DNA from: Alphaproteobacteria bacterium | Lineage (GTDB): Bacteria > Pseudomonadota > Alphaproteobacteria > JABAAW01 | Assembly (NCBI GenBank): GCA_014237925.1 | Contig: JABACB010000007.1 | Coordinates: 1 to 55,998 of the forward strand | DNA length: 55,998 nt | Reading direction: 5' to 3' | In this document: one piece after another, positions 8,499 through 15,789 of the stretch | Layout of the letters: the number at the start of each line of letters is the position of its first letter | Position numbering within the stretch: the stretch's first letter is position 1 | Notes under the pieces: model-generated | What the model saw: the letters and a program-made list of their open reading frames with translations, nothing else | The model's database searches: none | Told to the model about the DNA's origin: nothing | Position numbers and translations under genes: made by a program

Positions 8499-9449
8499 TC
8501 AGAGGACGACATCTTTAAAGAGCATGCCGAGGTCCTTGGCAGCGACGATCTCGCAGCAGGATTCGACGACCCTGACGACGATGGCACCGCGCGCGCCCTT
8601 GTGTGGATCGGGAATGATTCCTGCGATTCGTTTGCCGTATTCAGCAGAGTATCCCCATGAGATTCCGCTCTGCGCGCCTGCGGCGGGGTTGATGTGGAGC
8701 AGGGCGATGTTCTTTCCCCACGAGAAGGCTTTGCTGATGTCTTGTCCTCTCGTTCCCGAGTTGTAGATGGAGTCTCCGACGAGCACTTGATGGATTTCGA
8801 GCAGGTCGGCGAGTTGCTGTTTGGTGACCGCCCCCTCGCGGTTGTCGGCGCTAGAGATGGAGGAGACGAGCTTCGGGTGCTGTCGGATTTTTGTCCAGGC
8901 CTCTCTGCCAATGACCATGGTGTTGGGACGCAGCAGGGGACTGTCGAGCGCGTTCAGAAGCAGTTCTCTTGGGTTGATATCTTCGTGGTCCCACTTTGCT
9001 TCTGGGCTAATGCCGACGTTCTGGCCTTTTCCTGTTGCGTAGCTGGCGATGTCTTGGACGATCTTGGCAACACGCCGTTCGCGGTCGAGCATGATGAGAT
9101 CGGTGAGAAACTCGACGGCTTTGGCTTGCGGGTCGAAGTCGAGGTTGGAGGCGCGCGCCTGTTCGATGTCGTCGATGGGAATGATGTCGTCGAGCCCGTA
9201 GTCGAGAACTGTGGCGCTCTTGTCGGTTGCGACATACTCTACGACGGTCGGCTCCGACTTCCTTCCGACCTTGGTGTCCGGTAGAGAGAAGTGTTGCTCG
9301 GAATCGAATTCGAGATACTTGAAGCTCTTCGTTGCAACAGGTATTCGCGGCATGATCTTGTCTGCGACGAAGCTCTGCATCGGATTTCGGTATGCAAGCG
9401 CGATGCCCTGCAGACGCGAGTCGACGGGAAAGGGTGCGGTTTCGGTCAT
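8499..9449 (-). CDS. Phage major capsid protein
   Basis: 316 aa. Starts MTETAPFPVDSRLQGIALAYRNP and continues SFVADKIMPRIPVATKSFKY, a pattern shared by capsid proteins of several transposable and temperate phages in which an N-arm is followed by 'adkv.P.v.v...'. Later come LDRERRVAKIVQDIASY, NTMVIGREAWTKIRQHPKLV, and a C-terminal ILGKNIALL-like strand ending GMLFKDVVL. It lies downstream of the protease/scaffold and decoration genes, as expected. It should form the icosahedral shell with an HK97-like fold. There is no sign of a cleaved long N-terminal delta domain. Confidence 0.75.
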   Translation of the reverse strand: MTETAPFPVDSRLQGIALAYRNPMQSFVADKIMPRIPVATKSFKYLEFDSEQHFSLPDTKVGRKSEPTVVEYVATDKSATVLDYGLDDIIPIDDIEQARASNLDFDPQAKAVEFLTDLIMLDRERRVAKIVQDIASYATGKGQNVGISPEAKWDHEDINPRELLLNALDSPLLRPNTMVIGREAWTKIRQHPKLVSSISSADNREGAVTKQQLADLLEIHQVLVGDSIYNSGTRGQDISKAFSWGKNIALLHINPAAGAQSGISWGYSAEYGKRIAGIIPDPHKGARGAIVVRVVESCCEIVAAKDLGMLFKDVVL

Positions 9450-9475
9450 GGTGTCTCCGTGGCTTGGGGGTTGTC

Positions 9476-9817
9476 TTAGCGTTGGATGAAAACTCGCACG
9501 AGGCTTCCGTTCGAGCTGCTTGACGAGAGGGCGATTCCAGCCTTCTCTCCGGAAGAGTGAAGCTTGGCTTTCCCGTTCGACGATGAGGCGACGGTCGACC
9601 CTATTTGGATGCTGGATGAGGCTTCGACTTCAAAGATGCCGAGGATACCGACATCGATTCGACCGCCGCTAGGAGCGGCAGTACCGCAGTTGACACCGAG
9701 GATTTTTCCATTGTTGGAGCTTTCCGCAACGTTGCCGTTGTTGCCGAGGGCGACGAATCGATGCTTTGATACTGCGGAGGAAGATTCGAAGGTTTTGACG
9801 AGGACTTGTTCAGACAT
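9476..9817 (-). CDS. Capsid decoration protein, copy 2 (DUF2190-like)
   Basis: 113 aa, beta-rich, with Gly and Ser repeats. Motifs: KHRFVALGNNGNVAESSNNGKILGVN, RIDVGILGIFEVEASSSIQIG, and GEKAGIALSSSSSNGSLV. It is a close paralogue of the gene just upstream (9925-10257); the C-terminal third is nearly identical in both protein and DNA. DUF2190-type proteins cement the outer surface of the capsid. The start at 9817 has an AAGGA ribosome-binding site. Two tandem copies suggest either a recent duplication or a two-component surface layer. Confidence 0.65.
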   Translation of the reverse strand: MSEQVLVKTFESSSAVSKHRFVALGNNGNVAESSNNGKILGVNCGTAAPSGGRIDVGILGIFEVEASSSIQIGSTVASSSNGKAKLHSSGEKAGIALSSSSSNGSLVRVFIQR

Positions 9818-9837
9818 AACGTTCCTTGGGGGTTGGA

Positions 9838-9874
9838 GGGAAGGGAAGGGAAGGGAAGGGAAGGGAAGGGAAGG
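9838..9874. repeat. GGGAA pentanucleotide microsatellite, about 7 copies
   Basis: A pure run of GGGAA units lies between the two decoration-protein genes, just upstream (minus-strand sense) of copy 2. Such a run can slip and change spacing. Confidence 0.9.
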
Positions 9875-9924
9875 TGAGGGTGAGGGAAAGGGGTGGATTT
9901 GTCTTGAGGGGCGGTGTTCGTCTC

Positions 9925-10257
9925 TCAGTGGCGCATGAGAACTTTCACGAGGCTTCCGTTCGAGCTGCTTGACGAGAGGGCGATTCCCGCCTTCTCTCCG
10001 TCAGAATGGGTTTTGACCCTTCCGCCGTTAGAGGATGCGACCGTCTCGCCTGCGCGGATGATTCCTGCTGCCTCGATCTCGAAGATGCCGAGGATGCCGA
10101 CATCGATTTGCCCGCCGGCACGAACGACAGAACCGCAGTTGGCACCGAGGACTCGTCCTGCGTTGGCGGTTTCTGCGACCTTGCCGTCGTTGTTGAGGGT
10201 GACGAATCGATGCTTTGCTACATCGAAGGAAGCTAGGAAGGTGGCTTTCTCGAACAC
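9925..10257 (-). CDS. Capsid decoration protein, copy 1 (DUF2190-like), GTG start
   Basis: About 110 aa from a GTG at 10257. Alignment with its tandem paralogue (shared KHRFV, RVLGANCG, QIDVGILGIFEIEAAG, GEKAGIALSSSSSNGSLVKV) places the start within a few codons of this GTG, and there is no ATG in that stretch. The longer open frame upstream overlaps the protease gene and has no phage-like content. Expected to sit on the outside of the capsid. No strong Shine-Dalgarno sequence is visible, so it may depend on translational coupling. Confidence 0.6.
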   Translation of the reverse strand: MFEKATFLASFDVAKHRFVTLNNDGKVAETANAGRVLGANCGSVVRAGGQIDVGILGIFEIEAAGIIRAGETVASSNGGRVKTHSDGEKAGIALSSSSSNGSLVKVLMRH

Positions 10258-10295
10258 AGTATTGCTGGGGGGAGGGAGGTTGAGGAAGGGGTGAG

Positions 10296-11165
10296 TTAGG
10301 TTGTCACATGTCGCACGGCTTCGGATGCCGAGACGATCAGTCCTTTCGCCGCTTGGCGTTGCATGTAGCGCGAGGCTTTTTGCGCGATGGCGACGCCGCT
10401 GTCTTGCGGCGGAGAGGGGGTTTCTGCGGAGCAAGTTTCCAGCGGGATGCGCGGGGGTTGTTGCTCGATGAAGTTGCACAGCCACGCGCGCGGGCTCTCG
10501 TCTTGGAAGTGCGCCGAGGATTCGTCAGCAAGCGAGGCGATGAGAGCTGTCAAGCTTGCCTTTTCGCAGGGCAAGATTTTTCCGTGCTCTATTTGTCTGT
10601 CGGCAAAGGAAATAATCTCTCTCCACTGCTTTTCGCTTTGGATTTCCTGCGGCGAGCGTTCGTCGCTTTGTTCGTCGCGGCTGTCGAAGAAGTTGAGCAG
10701 CGAGGGCTTTTTGAAATTGAAGGCGGCGGTGTTCTTTGGGCAGGCTCGGTCTGTCTCGGCGAACTTGAGCGGCGCGAGCCCCTTGATGGCGGGCGTTTGT
10801 GCGCCGAGCAATCCGATATGCCTCAGGTACCAGCTTTGGGATACGGGATTGTGCGGCGTATCGGGTCTGTAGAAGGAAGCGCTGACTTTTTTGTAGTGCC
10901 CTTTTCGTACGGCGTCAGAGACTTCGGGGGCGACATGCTTGAGGGTAGCCAGCAGCGATTTGCCGCGCCGTCTCAGCGTCTGCACCCACCCCCAAGCGGG
11001 CGCGTCGTCTCGCGGGTGTCCGAGGACGAGGGGGGCTTCGTGCAGAGCGGGGTCGTAGCAGGCGGCGATTCTGTCGAGCGTCGTGCTGTCGATGAGGATT
11101 GCACACCCGCTGGCGTCGGTGTGCTGTCCTGTGCGAAAAACTTCGATTTCGGTGTTTTGTGTCAT
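10296..11165 (-). CDS. Mu I-type head maturation protease/scaffold
   Basis: 289 aa. The N-terminal half has the Mu I-family signature: RTGQHTDASGCAILIDSTTLDRI, APLVLGHPRDDAPAWGWV, LLATLKHVAPEVSDAVRKGHYKKVSASFY. The segment LRHIGLLGAQTPAIKGL completes the protease domain. The C-terminal half is helical and charged, fitting a scaffold. In Mu the same gene yields a protease and, from an internal start, a scaffold protein; internal starts here cannot be judged by eye. It lies after the portal gene; the gpF-type morphogenesis gene expected between them is absent. Confidence 0.8.
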   Translation of the reverse strand: MTQNTEIEVFRTGQHTDASGCAILIDSTTLDRIAACYDPALHEAPLVLGHPRDDAPAWGWVQTLRRRGKSLLATLKHVAPEVSDAVRKGHYKKVSASFYRPDTPHNPVSQSWYLRHIGLLGAQTPAIKGLAPLKFAETDRACPKNTAAFNFKKPSLLNFFDSRDEQSDERSPQEIQSEKQWREIISFADRQIEHGKILPCEKASLTALIASLADESSAHFQDESPRAWLCNFIEQQPPRIPLETCSAETPSPPQDSGVAIAQKASRYMQRQAAKGLIVSASEAVRHVTT

Positions 11166-11215
11166 GATGCCTTATGGTGAGGGAGATTGGCGGATGTGGT
11201 AAGGGGAAGCGTCGT

Positions 11216-12595
11216 TCAGGCAGAGCCCTTGCTCTCGCTCGATGGACGGCTGTTGCGTTGCGTTTGTGCTGCGTTTTCGTCGTTGCGCGGGCTGCTGGCG
11301 TTGCGAGGCTGTTTTTTGCGGGGAAAGGTTTTTGCTCGTCCTCTCTCCGCCTGTTTTCTCTCGCCGTTGTTGTCGACAGGGTTGTTTTGCGCAAAGGGCG
11401 CAAGGGGGGTAATGGGGCTTGGTGTTTTTGAGTCGTTTTTGCTCCAAGTCCCGTTGAAATGGCTGTTGATCCAAGCGAGGTCGGGCTCGAAGCCCATGGC
11501 GGCGATGAGGGTTGCGGTCTGAGCGCTTTCGTAGAGGTCGGGAGCGGGATTGGTGTTGCGCCAGACTTTGGGAGGGTTGATGTCGCCGTAGTTCCAGCGT
11601 GTCCACCACAGGACGGGTCCGCTGTTGAAGGATGCGTCGATCTTTTCCGCGTCGGCCTTGACGAGAGTGTTTTTGGCGGTGTCGTGGACTTTGGCGTGCG
11701 CGTAGCTTCCGCCCTGCTCGGAGGTGAGGGTTGCGCCGAGGACGATTTTGCTGATGGCAAAGTTCATGCGATCGTACATGGTGGAAAAATCTGCGGAGCC
11801 GTTGCGCGTCGCCTCCATGAGTTCGAGCGCCATGCCTTCGGGCAACACGATTCCTGTGTCTCTGCGCACGGCTTGGCATGCCTCCAGCAGTTTTTCTTGG
11901 TCTTCTTCGCGTGTGCCCGGGGGGTATGTTGCGCGCACTGTGGGCAACGCGTACTTTTCCAAGAACAGGCACCACTCTTTTTGCGTCGCGCGGCGGAAGG
12001 AGACGGGCCAGTAGAGGAAGTGAGCCAAGCCTCTGCCGTAGGGATCGTCGTCGTGCCAGCTTCCTGCGGAGAAGGTCCAAAACTTTTCTTCGGGCATGGG
12101 CTTGCCGTCGGGCTCAGAGGTGGTTTTCAGCAGGAGTTGCGCGTTTGCATCGAATCGGAATCGTCTTGGGTTTCGCGTCACTATGCTTTGGAAGTCGACG
12201 AACCCTTTGGGTGCCTCCCACATGATTTCAGCCACCGCGTATCCGAAGAAGATTCCGTAGAGCATTTTTTCAACGACTCTGTTCCAGTTGATACGGATCA
12301 GGTTGCTTTTGAGTTTCTGCGCCGCTTCTTTTTCTTTGTGCGTTTCTCCGCCAGGGAGAACATCCCACTCGGCGGCGACGACGGCGCCGATGCGCTGCGC
12401 GAGGGTGGCTTTGACTTGATCGTCGGAGAGGACGAACTCGTAGAAGCCCGGGTCGCCCGCGGCTTTGTCGCGCAGCAGAGGATCCTGGACAGGGGCTGCG
12501 CGATTGCGCGCGAGGAAGGGAGAGGTGAAGTCGTCTCTGTCGCGGCTGCTGGCGATTTCCTGCAGGGGGGATGTGCTTGGGGGGGATGTGGCCAT
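11216..12595 (-). CDS. Phage portal protein (Mu gp29, DUF935)
   Basis: 459 aa. Family features: FYEFVLSDDQVKATLAQRIGAVVAAEWDVLPGG, NWNRVVEKMLYGIFFGYAVAEIMWE, FDANAQLLLKT, RRATQKEWCLFLEKYALPTVRATYP, and SEQGGSYAHAKVHDTAKNTLVKADAEKI. The portal forms the dodecameric ring through which DNA is packaged. It starts twelve bases after the terminase gene. The C-terminal 60 residues are Asn/Lys/Ser-rich and probably disordered. Length is near the usual 500 aa. Confidence 0.85.
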   Translation of the reverse strand: MATSPPSTSPLQEIASSRDRDDFTSPFLARNRAAPVQDPLLRDKAAGDPGFYEFVLSDDQVKATLAQRIGAVVAAEWDVLPGGETHKEKEAAQKLKSNLIRINWNRVVEKMLYGIFFGYAVAEIMWEAPKGFVDFQSIVTRNPRRFRFDANAQLLLKTTSEPDGKPMPEEKFWTFSAGSWHDDDPYGRGLAHFLYWPVSFRRATQKEWCLFLEKYALPTVRATYPPGTREEDQEKLLEACQAVRRDTGIVLPEGMALELMEATRNGSADFSTMYDRMNFAISKIVLGATLTSEQGGSYAHAKVHDTAKNTLVKADAEKIDASFNSGPVLWWTRWNYGDINPPKVWRNTNPAPDLYESAQTATLIAAMGFEPDLAWINSHFNGTWSKNDSKTPSPITPLAPFAQNNPVDNNGERKQAERGRAKTFPRKKQPRNASSPRNDENAAQTQRNSRPSSESKGSA

Positions 12596-12606
12596 GGTGG
12601 TCTCCG

Positions 12607-13911
12607 TTAGAGGAAGGGGTGGTGCCTTGCATCGCTACGCACGGAGCGCACTCTTGCGAAAGGTATTTCTCGTTGCGCTGCGAGGAGGGCGAGGGCGATT
12701 GCCCAAAACCTGTCAGCGTTGTGCTGGCTGCTTTCAGCCTTGAGGTGGGTTGTGTTGTTTTTGTGCTGAGCGCGTACGGCGTGCAGGTCGTCGAAGAGGA
12801 TCGGGCAGGGAGGAATGAGAAGGGTTTCTTCTTGCAGGCAACGCTTGAGCCTTGTTGCAAGATCGAGCTTTCGTGCGGCGGTAAAGTTGACGGCGATCGT
12901 TTTGCTCTTTCCGTAGCGCTGCGCGGCGTCTTCGACGGGTTTCTCTCCGATTCCCGTCGCGTCCATGGCGATGCGTTGCGCTCTGTAGCGTTGCACCATG
13001 CGGTCGAGGCGGAGGTCTTGCTCTTTGAAGGAGATGGCTTTGTGCGCTTGGATTTCGCGCAGCCAGTATTTTCCGTCGTATTTTTCGATTGCAACGGCGA
13101 CCCAGTAGTCGTTTCTTCTGGCGATGTCGTTTCCCAGGAAGGCAGGACCTCCTTGGAAGAGGTCGGGTCTTCCCGCCTTGTCGTTTTGCGCGCTTGCGAT
13201 GAGGTCGCGCGTCAGCCATCGTGCGCTTCCGTCCTGCCAGTCGAGTTCGAATTCCTGCTTCCACAAGCTTTCGTCTAGCGTATTCTTTCTGAGCGTCTCG
13301 ATGTCTCTCGGCAGTCCTTGGTTGACGGCTTGGAAGATGTCGATGCGATGCTTGGACCATCCTTCGGCTGCGTCTTGCATGAGGCGGAAGAACATGTTGT
13401 CGCTTCCGTTGGGTGTGGAGACGATTCGGAGTTTGAGTCCGTTTTTGGAGACGACAGGAAAGAGCGCGCGCCATATGGCATTGCTGTCGTTGTGGAAGGC
13501 GAACTCGTCGAGGAAGAGGTTTGCCGAGAAGCCTCGTGCGGTGTCGGGGTTGGCGGGCAGTACGGAGACCTTGGAGCCACTGGGAAAGACCATGGCGTTT
13601 TGGCTTTTCTGCACTCTGGGAAAGGGGTTCCCATGCGTAGCGCCTCTGTAGAGTTCTTCGAAGGCTTTGGCGAGCGGGATGAGATGTTCTGTCATGACCT
13701 CTTGCGCCTGTCGTTCTCCGCGCGAGAGGATGATCCATCGTGTTTTGGTTTTGTTCTGCTCTGCTTGAATGCAGTCCTTGAGGATTTCGGCGCAGTTCAT
13801 GAAAGTTTTTCCTGTTTGTCGAGCGAACATGCCGATTTTGAATCGCGCGTCGTCGTCGAGCCATCGTCGTTGGTACGGCAGGAGGTTGAGCAGGGGTTTG
13901 GCGTTGTTCAC
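12607..13911 (-). CDS. Phage terminase large subunit (Mu gp28-like)
   Basis: 434 aa. The ATPase domain shows Walker A ARQTGKT at residues about 30-36 and the Walker B strand ANLFLDEFAF near residue 130, with VSTPNG as the coupling motif. The nuclease part has GNDIARRNDYWVAVAIE (first acidic residue), RIAMDATGIGEKPVEDA and a C-terminal NADRFWAIALAL. These are the marks of the gp28 type. It drives DNA into the head with the portal. It lies between the gp27-like gene (7 bases) and the portal gene. Confidence 0.9.
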   Translation of the reverse strand: MNNAKPLLNLLPYQRRWLDDDARFKIGMFARQTGKTFMNCAEILKDCIQAEQNKTKTRWIILSRGERQAQEVMTEHLIPLAKAFEELYRGATHGNPFPRVQKSQNAMVFPSGSKVSVLPANPDTARGFSANLFLDEFAFHNDSNAIWRALFPVVSKNGLKLRIVSTPNGSDNMFFRLMQDAAEGWSKHRIDIFQAVNQGLPRDIETLRKNTLDESLWKQEFELDWQDGSARWLTRDLIASAQNDKAGRPDLFQGGPAFLGNDIARRNDYWVAVAIEKYDGKYWLREIQAHKAISFKEQDLRLDRMVQRYRAQRIAMDATGIGEKPVEDAAQRYGKSKTIAVNFTAARKLDLATRLKRCLQEETLLIPPCPILFDDLHAVRAQHKNNTTHLKAESSQHNADRFWAIALALLAAQREIPFARVRSVRSDARHHPFL

Positions 13912-13918
13912 GAGGGAG

Positions 13919-14449
13919 CTAGATACTGAGTCCGAGGATTTGCATGGCTTTGTTCATGGCTTGTTGGTCGATGGCTCCTTGTTTTTGCGCGTGACGGAGT
14001 TTTTGCGCTTGTTGTTGTTTGATGTTGTTTTCGACGGCGTTGTGCATGGCGAGGTCGTTTTTTGCGGCTTCGGAGAGGGCGCGGATGGCACGCGAGAACT
14101 TGGCGGTATCTTCGAGGGAGAAGTTTTTGCCTTGTGTTTGCAGCTTGAGAAGTTGGTCGTTGAGCAGTTCGATGTTGAGCTTGGTTTTCTTGAGAATGTT
14201 GTTCTTGCCGCCGTTTTCGGTGAGCACTCTTGCGATCGATCGGTTTTTCCTGAGTGTTTTTCCTGTCCCTAGGAGGTTTTGTTTTTCGTTATGGCAGTTG
14301 TTGGGGTGCTGTGTGTTGTTGAGGCAGTCTTGCAGGATTTGAAAGATGGCTTGGGAGTTTTCGCCGCTATCGAGCATGACTTCGATAGATTTGCGGAAGT
14401 TTTGGATGACTTCTTGCGAGACTTTTCGAGGGGTATTTTTTTTGCTCAT
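13919..14449 (-). CDS. Mu gp27-like protein (DUF3486-like), probable small packaging protein
   Basis: 176 aa from the ATG at 14449, two bases after the DUF2730 gene. The N-terminal part (SQEVIQNFRKSIEVMLDSG) looks like a DNA-binding helix pair. The C-terminal part, LEDTAKFSRAIRALSEAAKNDLAMHNAVENNIKQQ, matches the helical tail of the DUF3486 family. Members are thought to act as the small terminase subunit in Mu-like phages. Position immediately before the large terminase supports this. The middle section (HPNNCHNEKQNLLGTGKTLRK) is unusual and I do not recognise it. Confidence 0.6.
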   Translation of the reverse strand: MSKKNTPRKVSQEVIQNFRKSIEVMLDSGENSQAIFQILQDCLNNTQHPNNCHNEKQNLLGTGKTLRKNRSIARVLTENGGKNNILKKTKLNIELLNDQLLKLQTQGKNFSLEDTAKFSRAIRALSEAAKNDLAMHNAVENNIKQQQAQKLRHAQKQGAIDQQAMNKAMQILGLSI

Positions 14450-14451
14450 GC

Positions 14452-14730
14452 TTATTGTTGTGTTCTGAGGAATTCGCCGATTCGATCGACGGCTTTGTCG
14501 ATTCGGTCGACTTTCTCTTGGAAGCGGGCGAGGCTTTCTTTGAGTGCGTGGAGTTCGTCCTTGACGGGCAGGCTTTCGAGTTTGATTTCGAGTTCGCGCA
14601 CTTTCGCTTCCATGGCGTAGAAGTGTCTTTTGGGAATCGTTGCGCGTTTGACCGACCATAAGAACCATCCGACGAGGAGGTTCAGCAGGAAGAGGACGAT
14701 GCCGATATTTTTGAAAAGAAGAATGGACAC
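14452..14730 (-). CDS. DUF2730 family membrane-anchored coiled coil (Mu gp25-like)
   Basis: 92 aa. One hydrophobic segment (IGIVLFLLNLLVGWFLWSV, residues about 9-27) is followed by a heptad-rich coiled coil: ELEIKLESLPVKDELHALKESLARFQEKVDRIDKAVDRIGEFL. This is the standard DUF2730 layout, always found just before gp26/gp27 in Mu-like phages. The function is unknown; a role with lysis or inner-membrane spanning has been guessed for the family. It is packed between the Mor-like and gp27-like genes with spacings of 3 and 2 bases. Confidence 0.7.
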   Translation of the reverse strand: MSILLFKNIGIVLFLLNLLVGWFLWSVKRATIPKRHFYAMEAKVRELEIKLESLPVKDELHALKESLARFQEKVDRIDKAVDRIGEFLRTQQ

Positions 14731-14733
14731 GGT

Positions 14734-15156
14734 TCAGCCGTTGAGAGAGAGGGCGGATGGGCGGTCGGTCGCGACGGGTAAGGACGGAGAGGCTTGTTTT
14801 CGGTTTTGTGCGAGAATTTGCAGGACTCGTCGTCGTGAGATTCCGCATATTTGAGCAATGTCGTTGAGCCTGCATCCTTTCTCTTTGAGCGCGACGCATC
14901 GTGGTGCGGTGTTTTTGGCGGGGGTAGGCTCCGGCCTTGCGGGAAAGTCGACGGCTTCGCCGGAGAATTGTTCGCAGATTTTTTCTGCCGTTCGGCTTCC
15001 GAGGAATCGTCGCAGCGTGTGGTCTTTGGCGAGGCGTGTTTTTTGTGGGATGTAGATCCTTTGTCCTGCGAGGGCGGCGAGTGTTTTTGCGCCGACCTCA
15101 GAGCCGAGCGAGAGGAGGATTCGGTGATAGATCGACTGGTTTAAGGACGGGTTCAT
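14734..15156 (-). CDS. Mor-like transcription activator of the late phage operon
   Basis: 140 aa. The segment SEVGAKTLAALAGQRIYIPQ resembles the Mor/C dimerisation domain of Mu, whose family hallmark is 'G..iYIP'. A C-terminal helix-turn-helix, LKEKGCRLNDIAQICGISRRRVLQIL (residues about 90-115), matches the Mor DNA-binding part. Mor activates middle or late transcription. In Mu, early genes lie upstream of it; here only one small gene does. It overlaps the preceding small gene by four bases. The call depends on two motifs and gene order. Confidence 0.55.
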   Translation of the reverse strand: MNPSLNQSIYHRILLSLGSEVGAKTLAALAGQRIYIPQKTRLAKDHTLRRFLGSRTAEKICEQFSGEAVDFPARPEPTPAKNTAPRCVALKEKGCRLNDIAQICGISRRRVLQILAQNRKQASPSLPVATDRPSALSLNG

Positions 15157-15407
15157 GGATTTTTTTCGGGAATTTGTATCGTTCTAAGAAATTCGCGTCT
15201 GGAGAGGTTTTCGAGCGGCCACGGCAGGTCGTGCGGCCACTGCTGTTCCATCCACAGAGCGACGCGTGCGCATTGGGAGAGGGTGACCCTTCCGTAGCGG
15301 AGTCGCAGGAAGAATCGACTGTCGCCTGCGGCGTAGGTGCCTAATGTTGCAATCGACCAGTTCTTGTGGGCGGTGAACTGCTCGGCGAGTTGCGCAATGT
15401 TTTTCAT
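15153..15407 (-). CDS. Small Cro-like/HTH regulator, first gene of the phage operon
   Basis: 84 aa from the ATG at 15407. LAEQFTAHKNWSIATLGTYAAGDSRFFLRLRYG reads as a compact helix-turn-helix, and the ending ARVALWMEQQWPHDLPWP is the tail seen in many small alphaproteobacterial phage and plasmid regulators. It is preceded by a promoter and two 15-bp direct repeats, the second of which includes its own start codon, so autoregulation is likely. Longer starts (ATG at 15416 or the open frame up to 15458) would run into the promoter. Confidence 0.5.
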   Translation of the reverse strand: MKNIAQLAEQFTAHKNWSIATLGTYAAGDSRFFLRLRYGRVTLSQCARVALWMEQQWPHDLPWPLENLSRREFLRTIQIPEKNP

Positions 15408-15458
15408 AATAAACATAGAACTATTTTCATAATAAACACTGAATATGTCAAGCGTCAA
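15401..15458 (-). promoter_or_regulatory. Promoter/operator of the phage structural operon
   Basis: Minus-strand -35 TTGACG (15453-15458), 18-base spacer, -10 TATTAT (15429-15434). A 15-bp direct repeat TGTTTATTATGAAAA occurs at 15424-15438, covering the -10, and again at 15401-15415, covering the start codon. Copies are 23 bp apart, about two helical turns, as expected for an operator bound by a small dimeric regulator. Confidence 0.6.
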
Positions 15459-15540
15459 TTTGGTTGTTTAAGTGTTTTTGTGATTCTATTCGGAAAGCGT
15501 CTGTGTTGTTGTCCGATGAACTGCCGAGGGAAAATGATGG

Positions 15541-15577
15541 TGTACGCGTGCATACATTCGATGTATGCATGCGTACA
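15541..15577. promoter_or_regulatory. 17-bp inverted repeat (palindrome) between the phage operon and def
   Basis: Left arm TGTACGCGTGCATACAT (15541-15557), loop TCG, right arm complementary with one mismatch (15561-15577). Further GCGTAC/GCGTAT motifs follow to about 15631. There is no T-run on the 3' side in either direction, so an operator or cruciform is likelier than a terminator. Confidence 0.5.
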
Positions 15578-15655
15578 AAAAACGTACAGCGTACGGGTGA
15601 AAGCGTATGCAGATTTGTTGAAAAGCGTATGTTTCTTGTGTTTTTTTTGTGTCAA

Positions 15656-15750
15656 TGGTAAACCTGAATGGGTAAACTTGGACGGGTAGACCTGGATGGG
15701 TAGACCTGGATGGGTAGACTTAGACGGGTAAATTTTGGCGGGCAAATCCG
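15656..15750. repeat. 14-bp tandem repeat, about 6-7 degenerate copies
   Basis: Consensus GGGTAGACCTGGAT, in the spacer just upstream of def; the outer copies are more diverged than the central two. Confidence 0.85.
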
Positions 15751-15789
15751 AGCTGGATTGCGCGTTTTTTCCATGCCAGAGAGGGCGTT

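Noticed and set aside
10308-11180. 290-aa plus-strand open frame opposite the I-type protease
   Set aside because: Composition (Arg, Gly, Cys-rich) is that of an antisense shadow; the minus-strand product has clear Mu I motifs.
15541-15577. Rho-independent terminator
   Set aside because: The hairpin is strong, but in both directions there is no T-run on the 3' side, and it lies between divergent genes.
15366-15689. 107-aa plus-strand open frame between the phage operon and def
   Set aside because: It runs through the operator region and antisense to the Cro-like gene; no similarity or ribosome-binding site.
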